Under the pieces are notes generated by a model, which was given only the letters and a program-made list of their open reading frames with translations, made no database searches and had not been told where the DNA came from. The translations under genes and the position numbers were made by a program. A stretch of DNA of 64,000 bases from BOG-908 sp965198855 (GTDB lineage Bacteria; Pseudomonadota; Alphaproteobacteria; Acetobacterales; Acetobacteraceae): positions 2,418,001-2,482,000 of the forward strand of contig CBDAPZ010000001.1 of the NCBI GenBank assembly GCA_965198855.1, written 5' to 3'. The stretch's first letter is position 1. Each line of letters starts with the position of its first letter. Positions 8,924 through 17,772 of the stretch are shown in pieces.

Positions 8924-9766
8924 ATGGTCTATGCCCCGAGGGTGACCACGCCATTCCACAAGATGCACGGCGCCGGCAACGATTTCCTCGTGCTGGACGC
9001 GCGCGCGACGCCGCTGCCCCTCTCGGCAGACCGCATACGCGCGCTTGGCGACCGCCGCACCGGCATTGGCTGGGACCAGCTGATTGTTCTGGAACCAGCG
9101 GCGGACCAGGCCGCGGACGTGTTCATGCGCATTTTCAATCCGGACGGTTCTGCGGCCGGCGCTTGCGGCAACGCGACGCGCTGCGTGGCCGAATTTCTGG
9201 GTGGGCAGGCAGGCGCGGAGGATTTTACCATACAGACCGTCGCCGGTTTGCTGCCGGCGCGGCGTCTGGGCGCCGGCCGAGTGTGCGTCGACATGGGACC
9301 ACCGCTGCTGGCGTGGCAGGACATCCCGCTGGCCCGTGCCTGCGACACGCTGCATCTGGACCTGCCCGGCGATCCTGCCGCCGTCTCCATGGGCAATCCG
9401 CATGCGACCGTTTTCGTGGTGGATCTCGACGCGATCGATCCCAGGGTGCTCGGGCCCAAGCTGGAACGTGACCCGCTCTTCCCTGACCGCGCCAATATCG
9501 GTTTCGCCCAGATCCTCACGCCGGACCGCCTGCGGTTGCGGGTGTGGGAACGCGGTGCCGGGCTGACGCTGGCCTGCGGTTCCGGCGCCTGTGCTGCCCT
9601 GGTGAATGCGGTGCGGCGCGGGCTCGCCGAACGCACGGCCGAGCTGATCCTCGATGGCGGCACGCTCGGGACCGAATGGCGCGCGCGGGATTCGCATGTG
9701 CTGATGACAGGCCCGACCGCGCTGGCCTTTCAAGGCGACGTCGATCTCTCTACCTACCCGGTATGA
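8924..9766 (+). CDS. dapF: Diaminopimelate epimerase
   Basis: A ~280-residue DapF that interconverts LL- and meso-diaminopimelate for lysine and peptidoglycan synthesis. The N-terminal signature FHKMHGAGNDFLVLDAR is present. The two catalytic cysteines are in GACGNATRC and ACGSGACA, and MGNPHATVFV is also conserved. TTG 8921 and GTG 8942 are alternative starts. The stop overlaps the mtaB start by four bases (ATGA), indicating translational coupling. Confidence 0.95.
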   Translation: MVYAPRVTTPFHKMHGAGNDFLVLDARATPLPLSADRIRALGDRRTGIGWDQLIVLEPAADQAADVFMRIFNPDGSAAGACGNATRCVAEFLGGQAGAEDFTIQTVAGLLPARRLGAGRVCVDMGPPLLAWQDIPLARACDTLHLDLPGDPAAVSMGNPHATVFVVDLDAIDPRVLGPKLERDPLFPDRANIGFAQILTPDRLRLRVWERGAGLTLACGSGACAALVNAVRRGLAERTAELILDGGTLGTEWRARDSHVLMTGPTALAFQGDVDLSTYPV

Positions 9767-10992
9767 CGACCGAGATCCTGACCTTCGGCTGCCGGCTCAA
9801 TACATTCGAGAGCGAGGTAATCCGCGGCCACACGCAGACCCTCGCCGACACGGTGGTGATCAACACCTGTGCGGTCACCGCCGAAGCCGAGCGGCAGGCG
9901 CGCCAGGCGATACGCCGCGCCCATCGCGAGCGCCCGGAGGCGCGCATCGTGGTGACCGGCTGTGCGGCGCAGATCGCACCCGAGCGCTGGCGGGATCTGC
10001 CGGGTGTCACCCGCGTGCTTGGCAACACCGAAAAGCTCGAGGCGGCCTCCTGGCTGGAAGGTGCGCCCGGCGGTGTGTCGGATATTTTTGCTGCGCGCGA
10101 GATGGCGGCCCATTTGGTCACCGAATTTGCTGGCCGTGCGCGCGCTTTCGTGCAGGTGCAGCAGGGGTGCGACCATCGCTGCACGTTCTGCGTCATCCCG
10201 TTCGGCCGTGGACCCAACCGCTCGGTGCCGATTGGCGTGATCGTGTCGCAGGTGCGCCACCTCGTTGAAGCCGGCTTCAACGAGGTGGTGCTCACCGGGG
10301 TGGACATCACCAGCTACGGCCCCGATTTGCCGGGCAAGCCGCGACTGGGGGCGATGGTGCGCCGCCTGCTGGCGCTGGTGCCGGACTTGCCGCGCCTGCG
10401 CCTTTCCTCGCTGGATCCGGCGGCCCTCGACGAGGATCTGTTTGCGCTGATCCAGAGCGAGCCACGGCTGATGCCGCATCTACATTTTTCGTTGCAGGCA
10501 GGATCGGACATGATTCTCAAGCGGATGAAGCGCCGGCACGACACGTCACAGACCCGCAGCATCATCGATCGGGTGCGCGTTCTGCGTCCGGGCGTGGGGC
10601 TGGGTGCCGATCTGATCGCCGGCTTCCCCACCGAGACCGATGAGCTTTTTCAGGAAACACTCGATTTCGTCACCGGGGCGGACCTGCCCTATCTGCATGT
10701 GTTTCCATATAGCGAGCGCCCCGGAACACCGGCAGCCCGCATGCCCTCGGTGCCGGTGCCGGTCAGGCGCGAACGTGCGGCGCGGCTGCGTGAGGCGGGT
10801 GCGGCTGCAGCCGCACGATTCCACGCGAGGCAGATCGGCTGCGAGGCGCATGTGCTCACCGAAATCGCCGGCGCCGGCCACACGGAGCATTTCGCCCCGG
10901 TGCGCCTAGCAGCCGACACGCCGCCGGCCACACTGATTCGCGCGCGCATCACCGGCGCCGATGCGCGTGGCCTGCTGGCGGAAGCGGCCTGA
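9763..10992 (+). CDS. mtaB: tRNA t6A37 methylthiotransferase MtaB
   Basis: A 409-residue radical-SAM methylthiotransferase that converts t6A37 to ms2t6A in tRNAs reading ANN codons. It has the N-terminal UPF0004 domain (TFGCRLNTFESE, NTCAVTAEAERQ, VVTGCAAQ) and the radical-SAM cluster motif CDHRCTFC. A short TRAM-like C-terminal region completes it. The start is the ATG overlapping the dapF stop; a longer open frame upstream lies within dapF. ftsY begins four bases after its stop. Confidence 0.93.
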   Translation: MTTEILTFGCRLNTFESEVIRGHTQTLADTVVINTCAVTAEAERQARQAIRRAHRERPEARIVVTGCAAQIAPERWRDLPGVTRVLGNTEKLEAASWLEGAPGGVSDIFAAREMAAHLVTEFAGRARAFVQVQQGCDHRCTFCVIPFGRGPNRSVPIGVIVSQVRHLVEAGFNEVVLTGVDITSYGPDLPGKPRLGAMVRRLLALVPDLPRLRLSSLDPAALDEDLFALIQSEPRLMPHLHFSLQAGSDMILKRMKRRHDTSQTRSIIDRVRVLRPGVGLGADLIAGFPTETDELFQETLDFVTGADLPYLHVFPYSERPGTPAARMPSVPVPVRRERAARLREAGAAAAARFHARQIGCEAHVLTEIAGAGHTEHFAPVRLAADTPPATLIRARITGADARGLLAEAA

Positions 10993-10996
10993 CGCG

Positions 10997-11917
10997 ATGG
11001 CATCGGGTTTCTTGTCTCGCCTCAAGGAAGGGCTTTCGCGCAGCACGCAAAAACTCAGCGAGGGCTTGGGTGCCACCTTCACCCGACGCAAGCTTGACGA
11101 TGCGGCTTTGGAAGAGCTGGAGGATGTGCTGGTCGCGGCCGATCTGGGTGCGACCGTCGCACGCCGGATCATCCGCAATTTTCGCAGCAACCGTTTCGGC
11201 CGCGAAGTGACAGATACGGAGGTGAAATCTGCACTGGCCGAAGAAATTGCCGCCATTCTCGCACCAGTGGCAAAGCCGCTGGTTCTCGACCGCACGAAAA
11301 AGCCGCATGTGGTTTTGATGGTGGGCGTAAACGGCACCGGCAAGACCACAACCATTGGCAAACTTGCTTTGCAATACAAAGGCGAAGGTCTGCACTCTAT
11401 CCTCGTCGCCGGTGACACGTTCAGGGCGGCCGCAGTGGAACAGCTGCAGATCTGGGGCGAACGCACCGGCGCGGCGGTGATCACCGCCCCGGCCAATTCC
11501 GACGCCGCCGGCCTCGCCTTCGATGCACTGACACGCGCACAGGCAGCACAAGCCGATGTGCTGCTGATCGACACCGCGGGACGCCTGCACAACAAATCTG
11601 CGCTGATGGAAGAATTGCAGAAGATCATTCGTGTTCTGCGCAAGCAGGATCCGACGGCGCCACATTCGGTGCTGCTGACCCTCGATGCCACCACCGGCCA
11701 GAATGCGATCCAGCAGGTGCGCGTTTTCAAGGAGATGGTGGCATTGTCAGGGCTGATCGTCACCAAGCTGGACGGCAGCGCACGCGGCGGCATCGTGGTG
11801 GCGCTGGCGGAGGAGTTCGGGTTGCCGATCCATGCGGTGGGCGTCGGTGAACAAGCGGGCGATCTGCGGCCGTTCGACGCCAATGATTTCGCGTCGGGGC
11901 TTGTCGGCAGCAGGTAA
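10997..11917 (+). CDS. ftsY: Signal recognition particle receptor FtsY
   Basis: A 306-residue SRP-type GTPase at the inner membrane that receives ribosome-SRP complexes for cotranslational targeting. The N-terminal helical domain is followed by the G domain, with G1 GVNGTGKTTTIGKL, DTFRAAAVEQL, DTAGRLHNK and TKLDGSARGG, ending with GVGEQAGDLRPF. The acidic A domain is short, as in many alphaproteobacteria. It forms a tight run with dapF and mtaB. Confidence 0.96.
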   Translation: MASGFLSRLKEGLSRSTQKLSEGLGATFTRRKLDDAALEELEDVLVAADLGATVARRIIRNFRSNRFGREVTDTEVKSALAEEIAAILAPVAKPLVLDRTKKPHVVLMVGVNGTGKTTTIGKLALQYKGEGLHSILVAGDTFRAAAVEQLQIWGERTGAAVITAPANSDAAGLAFDALTRAQAAQADVLLIDTAGRLHNKSALMEELQKIIRVLRKQDPTAPHSVLLTLDATTGQNAIQQVRVFKEMVALSGLIVTKLDGSARGGIVVALAEEFGLPIHAVGVGEQAGDLRPFDANDFASGLVGSR

Positions 11918-11978
11918 AGAACGAGTGGGGAGCAGTGCCTGCCCCCCAACCCCCGTCGTTTCTTGCAAACCGCAAACT

Positions 11979-12020
11979 TTGCTTAGTTGCAGGCTAACCT
12001 TGCTTAGTTGCAGGCTACGC
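11979..12020. repeat. 21-bp tandem duplication across the stop of the CBM2-like gene
   Basis: Two adjacent 21-base units (11979-11999 and 12000-12020) share TTGCTTAGTTGCAGGCTA. The right unit contains the last codons and stop of the minus-strand gene ending at 12004. The left unit is an out-of-gene copy of the same 3' end. Seven codons long, the duplication leaves the protein unchanged. Confidence 0.8.
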
Positions 12021-13194
12021 CGTTCACCGCGAACGCCGTCGGCGCGGTGTTGGTCTTGTTGTTCCACTTGCCGGTGAAAGTGACCGGCGCCGCTGCTCCG
12101 CCCGCCGGCAAGCCGGTGCCGGTCATCGTCACGACAGCGCCCTTCTGGCTGAATGCGGCACCTTTCGCGGACGCCATAGTCTGCGCATTCGCGTAGCTCC
12201 ACGTCAGGCTCCAGCTCGAAAGCGGTGTGGTGCCAATGTTGCTCAGTGCAACCGCACCGGAAAAGACGTTGGCTGATTGTGCAGTGACGCTGTAGGCGGC
12301 ATGGCACGCGAAATACACCGCTTGCGGTGCGACGACACGTCTCGCCGTGCACGCGGTGATGTCGGCGCCATTCACGGCATACAGGAACTGCACCTCGTTG
12401 CCGCCATTGTCGATGACACCGGTGACGCCGTATTGCACGTTGGCCACGATCACGTAGCCGGTGAAGGTGCCGTCGGCATTGACGCTGTACTGGCCGACAT
12501 ACGGCTCGACTCCCGCCTGCCCATAATTGTTATAGTAGTCGATCCCAGCAGTGATGTTGCCGACGCCGTTGCTCGATGCGCCATCGAAGGTGAAATCGTT
12601 CAGATCGGTATAGGTGCCGGTGATGCCGGAGCATGATGCTGCAAACGCACCCTTGATGCTGGCGTTGTTGTAGCTGCCGGCCGCCGAACTGCCGGGTGCT
12701 GCCTGCGGTTTCAGATCGATGGTCGCCACCGCAGAGTTATCCATCTCTGCACCGACAGCCTCGTTGAACGCCGAGCTGTAACCGATTGCATATACTTCCG
12801 GCATACCGCCCTGCTGCAAAGTGAGGCTCAGCATGAGCGAACCGTCGGCGTTGGTGGAGATGCTGCCTGCGTAAAGCGGCATGAACGCGGTCGCGACATT
12901 GTTCTCACCAATGGCGATGTCACCGGAGATCGAACAATTGGCGGCGAAGGTCAGTACGCCACTGAGGAATTTGCTGACACCTTGCGTCGTCGATCCGGTG
13001 ACATGCACGCCGTAGGATCCGGACAGGCTGCCTGCACACGACGCAAATGCATTGAAAGGTGCGGCAACCGTCAGTGTCATGAGCGCCACGCAAGCGGCCC
13101 GCGGCCAGGATCCAAAAAACTTCACTACAACGCTGGACAAAAGAGACAAGCCCACGAAACGCACTCCCGCTAAAATGCAGGCCCGGTGTGTCAC
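12004..13194 (-). CDS. Secreted protein with C-terminal CBM2-like cellulose-binding domain
   Basis: A protein of up to 396 residues; a GTG start about 23 codons in (VKFFGSWPRAAC) would give a more typical signal peptide ending APFNAFA. The middle is rich in Gly, Ser, Asn and Thr, with two similar beta-rich halves (NADGSLMLSLTL / NADGTFTGYV). The last ~100 residues have the CBM2 layout: ALSNIGTTPLSSWSLTWSYA, aromatic residues, FTGKWNN, and FAVNGVAC with flanking cysteines. No catalytic domain is recognised. It could bind cellulose or another polysaccharide at the surface. An AT-rich promoter region lies upstream (13195-13339). Confidence 0.65.
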   Translation of the reverse strand: MTHRACILAGVRFVGLSLLSSVVVKFFGSWPRAACVALMTLTVAAPFNAFASCAGSLSGSYGVHVTGSTTQGVSKFLSGVLTFAANCSISGDIAIGENNVATAFMPLYAGSISTNADGSLMLSLTLQQGGMPEVYAIGYSSAFNEAVGAEMDNSAVATIDLKPQAAPGSSAAGSYNNASIKGAFAASCSGITGTYTDLNDFTFDGASSNGVGNITAGIDYYNNYGQAGVEPYVGQYSVNADGTFTGYVIVANVQYGVTGVIDNGGNEVQFLYAVNGADITACTARRVVAPQAVYFACHAAYSVTAQSANVFSGAVALSNIGTTPLSSWSLTWSYANAQTMASAKGAAFSQKGAVVTMTGTGLPAGGAAAPVTFTGKWNNKTNTAPTAFAVNGVACN

Positions 13195-13339
13195 GACAAA
13201 GCATCCAAACGCAATAATAAAAGAGACTTAATGGTCTATAAAAGATTTATTATCTAATTATTAGCCAAATTGACGAGATTTTAGGTAATTTGTTCTACTT
13301 TCAAGCGTAATTCTCAACCTTTGGTGGTGTTTGCTGCAT

Positions 13340-14518
13340 TTACGCGCGGATGTTCCTTGGCCGAGATGCTGTTTCCGCCAGCATCAGGGCGGCCGGCAGA
13401 AAACCCGTCAGAGCAGACAGCACCGTGAGGGCAGGAACGCCGAGCACCGCCATCAGGGCTGGCGGATTGAACATGGTCGCAAGCCATACGGCGGCAGCCA
13501 AGCCAGCCAACATGGGGTTCGGTGGGTGGCCGTCCAGCAATACCAGCATCACCGCGATCGCGAGCAGCACGTGATCGTAATCGCCCACATGCGGCGCGCC
13601 GGCGACGAGCGCGCAGAGCAGAACGATAGCACGGCGTCGCAGCGAGAACGGCCTCGAGAATGCGATCCAGATGCATAGCGCAGCAAGGGCGATCGCGAGC
13701 ATCTGGCCGATGCCGGCCAGGTTCTCGCCAGCGCCCAGCATGCGCAGACAGGTATGCACACTCTGATCGTACACCCTGACGACGTCGATCAGCTTCCCCA
13801 GCACCGGGTCGACGCCGCTGGCCAACCTGATCCAGGTGGTCCACGCGCTCACACCGGTCACCGCCGCACTCAGCCCCACCAGGCCGAGCCCACCAGCCAG
13901 ACCGCCGGCGATGGCGCGGAAATGCCGCCCGGCGAGCAGAGCCACCGGGATCAACGGCACGAATTGCGGTTTCAGGCACAGCAGGCTGAACACCATGCCG
14001 GCTAGGAAAGGCTTGTTCTCGAGCAGCGACATTCCCACCAGCACTGCGGCCGCAACAAAGAAACTCAGCTGCCCGGCGCCGATGGTGAAGGCGGTGGCCG
14101 GGCATAACAGCACGAACCCGATGAGCATCAGACGGGCACGCAAACCGGCTTCCCACTGCAAAAGAGCCGTCACCATGGCGGCGGCCGTGGTGACGAGGAA
14201 CAAGGCCAGTGACCACGGATATGACGGCCAGCCGAACGCCAGTGCCAGCAGCAAGGTGACGGGGGGATAAACCCATGGATGCAGAACGGAAATCGGGTGA
14301 GCAAACCAGGTGGTATGGGTGGCATTCATCACATCGGTGAAGCCGCGTGGATCGTTCAATGTCTTGAAGTCGCCAGCGCGGAACAGTGCGGACGCGGTAT
14401 GGAACACCACCCAGTCCTGCCCGGGCACCGTGTGGAAAACCGCCCAGAACATCAGCCAGCCCAGAGGTGCGAACAGCACGAACAGCAGCAGGATGATGCG
14501 CGGTGGCGTGCCGTTCAT
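13340..14518 (-). CDS. GT87 (DUF2029) family membrane glycosyltransferase
   Basis: A 392-residue protein with about ten membrane segments. The periplasmic loop after the first span has the GT-C-like acidic motif GQDWVVFHTASALFRAGDFKTL, characteristic of GT87 mannosyl/arabinosyltransferase relatives. WVYPPVTLLLALAF and LCLKPQFVPLIPVALLAGR (with the LxxKPQ motif) also fit. These enzymes use polyprenyl-phosphate sugars. Its ATG overlaps the stop of the DprE1-like gene by four bases, tying it to the block that could make such a donor. Confidence 0.85.
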   Translation of the reverse strand: MNGTPPRIILLLFVLFAPLGWLMFWAVFHTVPGQDWVVFHTASALFRAGDFKTLNDPRGFTDVMNATHTTWFAHPISVLHPWVYPPVTLLLALAFGWPSYPWSLALFLVTTAAAMVTALLQWEAGLRARLMLIGFVLLCPATAFTIGAGQLSFFVAAAVLVGMSLLENKPFLAGMVFSLLCLKPQFVPLIPVALLAGRHFRAIAGGLAGGLGLVGLSAAVTGVSAWTTWIRLASGVDPVLGKLIDVVRVYDQSVHTCLRMLGAGENLAGIGQMLAIALAALCIWIAFSRPFSLRRRAIVLLCALVAGAPHVGDYDHVLLAIAVMLVLLDGHPPNPMLAGLAAAVWLATMFNPPALMAVLGVPALTVLSALTGFLPAALMLAETASRPRNIRA

Positions 14519-15864
14519 GCAGGCTGGCGCAGGCCCAGCCGACGCGACATGTCCGATTGCACCCTCGCTTTCGGGTCAAGCTGTGCGAGGAGATCGGCCA
14601 ATTCCTGCCATCTCGGATACATCTCGCGGAATGCTGCCGACTCGAGCAGCGCGTCCTTCGCGAGATAGACGCGACCGCCGTATTTGAGCGTGATGGCCAC
14701 CAATGTTTTATAGAGATCCTCGATGCCCGGTCTTGCCGGAAAATCCAGCGCCAGGGTGAACCCTGCCATGGGGAAGGACAGTGGCCCGGGCGGACCGATC
14801 CCCGGGCCCAGCCGCTTCAGCACCGCGAGGAACGAGGCGCGGCGCGAGGCGGAGATCGTCTCCAGCAATTCGCGCAGCGCCGAGGCACCGCGCTCGAATG
14901 GCAGCACGTTCTGGAACTGGTAGAAACCGCGGCGGCCATAGATGCGGTTCCAGTCGCGCAACGCATCGAGCGGATAGAGGAATTTGGCGAATGGCACGGC
15001 ATGGCTGCGCGGCTGGATCGCCGCCTTGCGGTAATACAGCGCGTTGAACATGCCGATGCTCGTGCCATTCAAGGCGATCTCGGGAAAGTCGAACGGCACA
15101 CGCAGCTTTCGCCGCATTGCCATCGGGAGTTTTTGCTCGGTGGGCTCGGCGGTCTCCAGAATGCCGCGGCCGAGGGAACGGCCGCGCGCTGTGCCGTCGA
15201 TCCAGCCGACGCTGTAGCTGGCCGACGCGGTCTCCGCCATTGCCGCCAGGAAGGCATCGAGGTCCGCAACCCGGCGGGACTGCACCATCACCCCATGGCC
15301 GGGCACCCTCTTCATGCGGAACGACACTCGCGTGATGATCCCGGTGAGCCCCAGGCCGCCGCAGGTCGCGTAGAACAGATCCGGCTCACGCGACGGGCCG
15401 ATACTGCGTAGCGCACCATCGGCTGTCAGCAGGTCGATCTCTTCCACATGGCTGCAAAAGCTGCCGGACTGCTCGTGGTTCTTGCCATGCACGTCATTGG
15501 CGACCGCACCGCCGATGGTGGCAAACCCGGTGCCCGGCGATACCGGCACGAGGAAGCCGCACGGCAGGAATTCCGACATGAGCTGGGCGAAACTAACGCC
15601 CGGCTCGACGGAGATAAGTCCGCTCCCGGGATCGAATCCGAGGATACCGTTCAGATCGGAGACGAGGACGGCCGAGCCCTGTGCGTTCAGCGCGCAATCC
15701 CCGTAGGAGCGGCCGGCGGCATGGACGATCAGACCGTGGGCGCGGGGCCGCTGTTCCTCAAAGGCAGTCCGAAGATCGGCCGTATCGCTTGGCCGCAGGG
15801 TGACGCTCGCAGACTTGCCCACCCGCCCCCAGCCCTGCAGCGTTGCAAGTGTAGCTTGCATCAT
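14515..15864 (-). CDS. DprE1-like FAD-dependent oxidase (polyprenyl-phosphoribose 2-oxidase family)
   Basis: A ~449-residue VAO-type flavoprotein resembling DprE1, which oxidises the 2'-OH of decaprenyl-phospho-ribose en route to the arabinose donor. Visible signatures are an LQGWGR start, AAGRSYGDCALNAQG, LVPVSPGTGFATIGGAVANDVHG (split over the FAD fold), and HVEEIDLLTADG. The C-terminal substrate domain ends MYPRWQELADLLAQLDPKARVQSDMSRRLGL. ATG 15864 was chosen over the GTG at 15918 to fit the family N-terminus. A DprE2-type reductase is not in the window. Confidence 0.85.
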   Translation of the reverse strand: MMQATLATLQGWGRVGKSASVTLRPSDTADLRTAFEEQRPRAHGLIVHAAGRSYGDCALNAQGSAVLVSDLNGILGFDPGSGLISVEPGVSFAQLMSEFLPCGFLVPVSPGTGFATIGGAVANDVHGKNHEQSGSFCSHVEEIDLLTADGALRSIGPSREPDLFYATCGGLGLTGIITRVSFRMKRVPGHGVMVQSRRVADLDAFLAAMAETASASYSVGWIDGTARGRSLGRGILETAEPTEQKLPMAMRRKLRVPFDFPEIALNGTSIGMFNALYYRKAAIQPRSHAVPFAKFLYPLDALRDWNRIYGRRGFYQFQNVLPFERGASALRELLETISASRRASFLAVLKRLGPGIGPPGPLSFPMAGFTLALDFPARPGIEDLYKTLVAITLKYGGRVYLAKDALLESAAFREMYPRWQELADLLAQLDPKARVQSDMSRRLGLRQPA

Positions 15865-15976
15865 GTGGCTCGCTGTGAGGAGGAGGGCCGGGGGCTCTGC
15901 CCGCAGCGAGCGCGCCACCAGAGCGCCACCGGTTCAAGTGTCGGCAGCGCGGGAGCACAGCCGGTAGCCTTTCTTC

Positions 15977-17401
15977 TCACAGCGTAGCCACCACGATAGC
16001 AACCAGCGCCGCAGCACCGGTCAGCAGGCTCGTGCGGTCGCGCAGGGCGAACACCACCGGGTCGTCATGCATTTCGCCGCGATCCGCGATCAGCAGCACG
16101 CGGCTCACCCAGAACAGCAGGATCGGGCACAGCGCCCATAGAGCGGCCGGATAGCGGTAGAGGCTCGGCATTTCATTGCCGTTCACGTAAAGCGCCATCA
16201 GCATCACCGCCATATACCCACTCGAGGCGGCCATACTGCGGAGCATCGCCAGGTCATCCGGGAAATAGCCGCGCCCTTTCAGCTTGGCGGTGCCACCACC
16301 GCGCACATAGGTGGTGAGTTCGGTCAGCCGCTTGACTACGGCGAGGCAGAAAAAAAGGAACATCGCGAAGGCAAGGAGCCAAGGCGACACCGCGATATCG
16401 GTCGCCGCCCCGCCGGCGAACAGCCTTATCGTATAGAGCGCGGCCAGCATCACCACGTCCCACACCATGTGCCGCTTCAGCGAGAACGAGTAGGACAGGG
16501 TGGCGATGTAGTACGCCGCCAGCATGATCAGAAACTTGCCCGGCAGCAGGAGGGCGATCAGCGCCGCCCCGCCGAGCAGAGCCGCCATCAGCGTGGGGGC
16601 CAGCCGCAGATCCAGCGCACCGCTGGCGAAGGGTCTCCTGCGTTTCGTGGCGTGGGCACGGTCATGCGGCAGGTCCACCAAATCGTTCAGCAGATACACG
16701 CTCGAGGCGCATAGGCTGAAGGCAATGAAGGCCAGCACTGCCTGCAGGGCGATGGCGGGGTTCGCGACGTGTGCCGCCAGCATGGGCGCGAAGATCAGCA
16801 GGTTCTTGGCCCATTGATGCAGGCGCAGCGCCCTGGCCACCAGCCGGACGCGCTGCCCTGCAACACGCGGCGTGCCGAGCACCAGCGTGTCGGCGCACTC
16901 GGCTTGCACCTGTGCGAGCAGGAGCGACGGCGGATTTACCAGGATTGCGCGGCGCGCCGCGCGCCAGACCGGCCGGTCCGCTGCGGCATCGCCGGCGTAG
17001 TCGAACTGCTTCGGGCCGAAGAGCTCCACCAGCTTTGCGGCCTTTGCCTCCGCCTTCAAGTTGGTCTGGCCGTCCGAGGCGAACACGCCGTCGAACAAGC
17101 CCAGATGTGCCGCCACGGTCTCGGCCACCGACCGGTCTGCTGCGGTCACGAGGTAGACTGGGCGCCCATCCGCACGGGCTTGCCTGGCAAGGGCCAGAAC
17201 CTCCTCGTTATAGACGAGGCTCGCCGGATCGAGCGGGTGCAGCATTGCGACGGCCTGCTTGAACTGCGCGCGTGAGGCGAACGCGCGGGGGAGCGTGGCG
17301 ACGAAGGCCAACGGCGCGTCGGCCAGGAGGCGCAACGCGTTCTCGACGAGCGTGTCGGTGAGGACGGTCGTGCCGTCGAGGTCCAGCACGAGCGGAAACA
17401 T
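15977..17401 (-). CDS. HAD phosphatase-UbiA prenyltransferase fusion
   Basis: A 474-residue fusion. Residues 1-~190 are a HAD-type hydrolase (DLDGTTVLTD, VTAADRSVAE, DYAGDAAADRPVWRAA). From ~195 it is a UbiA-family prenyltransferase with ~8 spans and the motif NDLVDLPHDRAHATKRRRPF. This resembles decaprenyl-phosphate phosphoribosyltransferase and NoeC-like enzymes. A phosphatase joined to a phosphoribosyltransferase would make polyprenyl-P-ribose in two steps, and the next gene would oxidise it. That route is inference from gene order. Confidence 0.85.
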   Translation of the reverse strand: MFPLVLDLDGTTVLTDTLVENALRLLADAPLAFVATLPRAFASRAQFKQAVAMLHPLDPASLVYNEEVLALARQARADGRPVYLVTAADRSVAETVAAHLGLFDGVFASDGQTNLKAEAKAAKLVELFGPKQFDYAGDAAADRPVWRAARRAILVNPPSLLLAQVQAECADTLVLGTPRVAGQRVRLVARALRLHQWAKNLLIFAPMLAAHVANPAIALQAVLAFIAFSLCASSVYLLNDLVDLPHDRAHATKRRRPFASGALDLRLAPTLMAALLGGAALIALLLPGKFLIMLAAYYIATLSYSFSLKRHMVWDVVMLAALYTIRLFAGGAATDIAVSPWLLAFAMFLFFCLAVVKRLTELTTYVRGGGTAKLKGRGYFPDDLAMLRSMAASSGYMAVMLMALYVNGNEMPSLYRYPAALWALCPILLFWVSRVLLIADRGEMHDDPVVFALRDRTSLLTGAAALVAIVVATL

Positions 17402-17440
17402 GGTGGGTTGTTTTGCATTTGCGGAGGGTTAAGGCCAGGG

Positions 17441-17576
17441 AGGAAGGTCTTCTTTTTCGAAAAAAAGAAGCAAAAAACTTTTGTTCTTATAGAGTTGTGC
17501 CTCTCCCCACGGCCCACCTCATGAGGCAAAAGTTTTTTGCTTCTTTTTTTCAAAAAAGAAGACCTTCCTTCCTCCT
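17441..17576. repeat. Inverted pair of the CTTCTTTT-type intergenic repeat
   Basis: A forward unit (AGGAAGGTCTTC at 17441 through AAAAACTTTTG) and an inverted unit ending AAGACCTTCCTT flank ~40 bases. Together they could fold into a long stem. They lie between the divergent UbiA and small-protein genes. Confidence 0.8.
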
Positions 17577-17612
17577 TGCGTCGTGGCACACTAGCTGCTT
17601 TGACGCGGAGCC

Positions 17613-17771
17613 ATGGAGCTCCCCAACCTCACCCCGCGCGCCGCGGCTGAAGCCGAGGCCCGCCGCGCCCGCGAGGCAGATGCCTTGCGCGAGAACCTAC
17701 GCCGTCGAAAGCTGCAATCGCGCGCTCGCGACAGCAGCCCGCCGCCACCCACCGAGCAGACCGAGACATAA
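17613..17771 (+). CDS. Small Arg/Ala/Glu-rich conserved-looking protein upstream of dcd
   Basis: A 52-residue frame, ATG 17613 to TAA 17769-17771, ending one base before the dcd ATG. It begins MELPNLTPRAAAEAEARR and includes ALRENLRRRKLQSRAR, then a Pro/Ser/Thr tail. It resembles a short helical protein found beside dcd or murA in related alphaproteobacteria, from memory only. The tight spacing argues that it is translated and coupled to dcd. No function is known to me. Confidence 0.65.
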   Translation: MELPNLTPRAAAEAEARRAREADALRENLRRRKLQSRARDSSPPPPTEQTET

Positions 17772-17772
17772 T

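Noticed and set aside
8702..9733. 343-residue open frame on the minus strand
   Set aside because: Antisense to dapF.
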